From contig JAGXHP010000075.1 in the NCBI GenBank assembly GCA_024636135.1, positions 1-6,607 of the forward strand: a DNA stretch of 6,607 nucleotides, read 5' to 3'. Positions 5,767 to 6,607 of this stretch are shown piece by piece. The stretch comes from Chloroflexota bacterium. GTDB taxonomy: Bacteria > Chloroflexota > Limnocylindria > QHBO01. The position numbers and the translations under genes were made by a program. Position 1 is the stretch's first letter, and each line of letters opens with the position of its first letter. A model generated the notes under the pieces. It worked only from the letters and a program-made list of their open reading frames with translations. It was not told where the DNA came from and did no database searches.

Positions 5767-6450
5767 ATGGCTGAGCCGATCCTTCCCCAGCTGCCGGTCG
5801 AAGCCAACGCCGAGGTGCTCAGCGTGGACTGGCTGTTCGAGCCCCTCTGGCCGGGGACTCGACTGCTGGCGCACGCCTCCGGTGGACGCGTCGAATTGAC
5901 CGATGAGACCGGCGCGCGGCCGGATGGCGGCGATGGCCTGGCCGATGCACCCGACGTCCTGGCAGCCGCGATCATGGCCGACCGCGCCATCGTCGATGGC
6001 GTCTGGACCGCCCAGCCGTTCGTCGGCGACGGCAGTCCCGCGCGGGCGTGGGCCGAGACGCTCGAGGCGGAAGGCCTTGCCGACGAGATTCCCGATCCGC
6101 TCGAGAACGAACGCCGCCGCGCCTTCGTGGCCGTCGACCTCGTCGAGCTCGACGGTGAGTCACTGCATGCCATCCCGTTCCAGGAGCGCCGGCGCCTGCT
6201 CGAGTCGGTGATCGACGAAGGCATCCGCGTTCGGCTCAGCCCGGTCGTCAAGCAGCCGCTGGCCGGATGGCTGGTCGGCTGGCGAGCAAACGGCTTCACC
6301 CACTACGTGGCGAAGCACATGAACTCGCACTACCGATCTGGCGAGCGGACGGAGGACTGGCTCAAGCTGTCGCTCCGCGCCGAGGCACCACGCAGCTTCA
6401 TGGGCCGCATGCTTGGCGGACGCGGCGACCGCGTGCGCCGGGTGGACTAG
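5767..6450 (+). CDS. ATP-dependent DNA ligase-like adenylation domain, predicted catalytically inactive
   Basis: This 227-residue protein resembles the nucleotidyltransferase domain of ATP-dependent DNA ligases (LigD/LigC type) in motif order and spacing. WLFEPLWPGTR (22-32) aligns with WLFEPKWDGxR, the motif I segment. IVDGV (75-79) aligns with motif III LDGE, and FVAVDLVELDG followed by PFQERRRLLE (120-146) with motif IIIa. THYVAKHMNSHYRSG (178-192) aligns with motif IV EGVVAK plus the following YRPG, and DWLKLS (197-202) with motif V WxKxK. The nucleotide-accepting lysine is Leu27, the motif I aspartate Pro29, the motif III glutamate Val79, the motif IV glutamate Thr178 and the last motif V lysine Ser202; Gly30, Arg32, Lys183 and Lys200 remain. 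There is no room for the C-terminal OB domain, only a short Arg/Gly-rich tail. The fold assignment is good and loss of ligase activity is an inference. I chose ATG 5767 over GTG 5764 because of the promoter position. Its role is unknown. Confidence 0.85.
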   Translation: MAEPILPQLPVEANAEVLSVDWLFEPLWPGTRLLAHASGGRVELTDETGARPDGGDGLADAPDVLAAAIMADRAIVDGVWTAQPFVGDGSPARAWAETLEAEGLADEIPDPLENERRRAFVAVDLVELDGESLHAIPFQERRRLLESVIDEGIRVRLSPVVKQPLAGWLVGWRANGFTHYVAKHMNSHYRSGERTEDWLKLSLRAEAPRSFMGRMLGGRGDRVRRVD

Positions 6451-6458
6451 GCCGGCCT

Positions 6459-6482
6459 CGCCGCCGACGGCGTCAGGCGGCG
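6459..6482 (+). terminator. GC-rich hairpin after the ligase-like gene
   Basis: Nine bases after the TAG stop, CGCCGCC-GAC pairs with GTC-(A)-GGCGGCG around a GGC loop, giving a ten-pair stem with one bulged A. No T-run follows, so this would be a non-canonical terminator or a 3'-end stabilising structure. Confidence 0.45.
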
Positions 6483-6505
6483 CGACGGGGCCGCGACAGG
6501 GTGCG

Positions 6506-6514
6506 TGCTACCAT
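6506..6514 (+). promoter_or_regulatory. Extended -10 element upstream of the gene at the right edge
   Basis: TGCTACCAT is followed by C, matching the pattern seen before the deoC-like and helicase genes. No convincing -35 is present. It predicts a start near 6521 and a leader of about 53 nt to the candidate CTG at 6574. The leader contains imperfect tandem copies of CCGAGCGAC/CCGAGCGGAC (6522-6540), and ACCATCGAGG occurs twice (6510-6519 and 6554-6563). Confidence 0.4.
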
Positions 6515-6560
6515 CGAGGCCCCGAGCGACCCGAGCGGACCCGACCGCGTCGCACCATCG

Positions 6561-6566
6561 AGGAGG
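6561..6566 (+). promoter_or_regulatory. Shine-Dalgarno sequence of the right-edge gene
   Basis: AGGAGG is the strongest Shine-Dalgarno match in the window. The only start-like codon at normal distance is CTG at 6574 (7-nt spacing); no ATG, GTG or TTG lies within 15 nt downstream. Confidence 0.55.
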
Positions 6567-6573
6567 CCAAGTC

Positions 6574-6607
6574 CTGACAGCAAACTCAGCCGCCGTGCCG
6601 CCGTCAG
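6574..6607 (+). CDS. Start of an unidentified gene, probable CTG initiation (3'-truncated by the window)
   Basis: From CTG 6574 the frame reads M-T-A-N-S-A-A-V-P-P-S and is still open at the window edge. The evidence is positional: a promoter-like element, a leader, and a perfectly spaced AGGAGG. Other in-frame starts are GTG 6505, which precedes the proposed transcript start, and GTG 6595, which is 28 nt beyond the Shine-Dalgarno sequence. Eleven codons are too few to name a function. Confidence 0.4.
   Translation, partial: MTANSAAVPPS

Noticed and set aside
4480..5874. A 464-codon open frame on the minus strand opposite the helicase gene.
   Set aside because: The plus strand encodes a complete DEAD-box protein with all motifs, and the minus-strand translation has no recognisable domain. 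Long antisense frames are expected opposite GC-rich genes with few stop codons.
1..6607. Search for CRISPR arrays, tRNA genes, insertion sequences and long repeats.
   Set aside because: No regularly spaced repeats, cloverleaf-like GGTTCRA segments, transposase motifs or long terminal inverted repeats were seen; only short repeats of about 10 bp or less occur.

Overview
The window is a compact, very GC-rich bacterial segment with strongly G/C-biased third codon positions, short gaps between genes, and frequent non-ATG starts (TTG, GTG and possibly CTG). Gene content and the Zur-like His-rich regulator fit a high-GC lineage such as Chloroflexota or Actinomycetota. No marker here settles the phylum. 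I see no mobile element, tRNA, rRNA or CRISPR array.

Layout. (1) Positions 1-1241, plus strand: the C-terminal part of a CCA-adding/poly(A) polymerase-type tRNA nucleotidyltransferase with an HD domain, its start lying outside the window. (2) After a 97-bp gap carrying a good promoter come a DeoC-family protein (1339-2034) and, 16 bp later, UDP-glucose 4-epimerase GalE (2051-3082, TTG start); these two look like one operon. (3) Converging on galE with an 11-bp gap is a minus-strand pair: a ZIP-family metal transporter (4265-3513) followed by a Fur/Zur-type regulator (3516-3094). The regulator's likely TTG start overlaps the transporter's TGA stop. (4) Divergent from the transporter is a DEAD-box RNA helicase (about 4393-5715). 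(5) A 227-residue protein (5767-6450) then looks like an ATP-dependent DNA ligase adenylation domain with the catalytic residues replaced. (6) The last 157 bp hold a strong hairpin, a promoter-like element, a Shine-Dalgarno sequence and probably the first codons of another gene that runs off the end.

How the genes relate. The ZIP transporter and Fur-type repressor form a plausible metal-uptake and metal-sensing unit. CCA enzyme and helicase are RNA housekeeping functions, and GalE supplies UDP-galactose for glycans. The two points of most interest are probable pseudoenzymes. The DeoC-like protein has valine where the Schiff-base lysine should be, and the ligase-like protein lacks the nucleotide-accepting lysine and three other catalytic residues. 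Three intergenic regions also share a nearly identical extended -10 element, TG[C/G]TACNATC, which probably reflects the housekeeping promoter of this organism.
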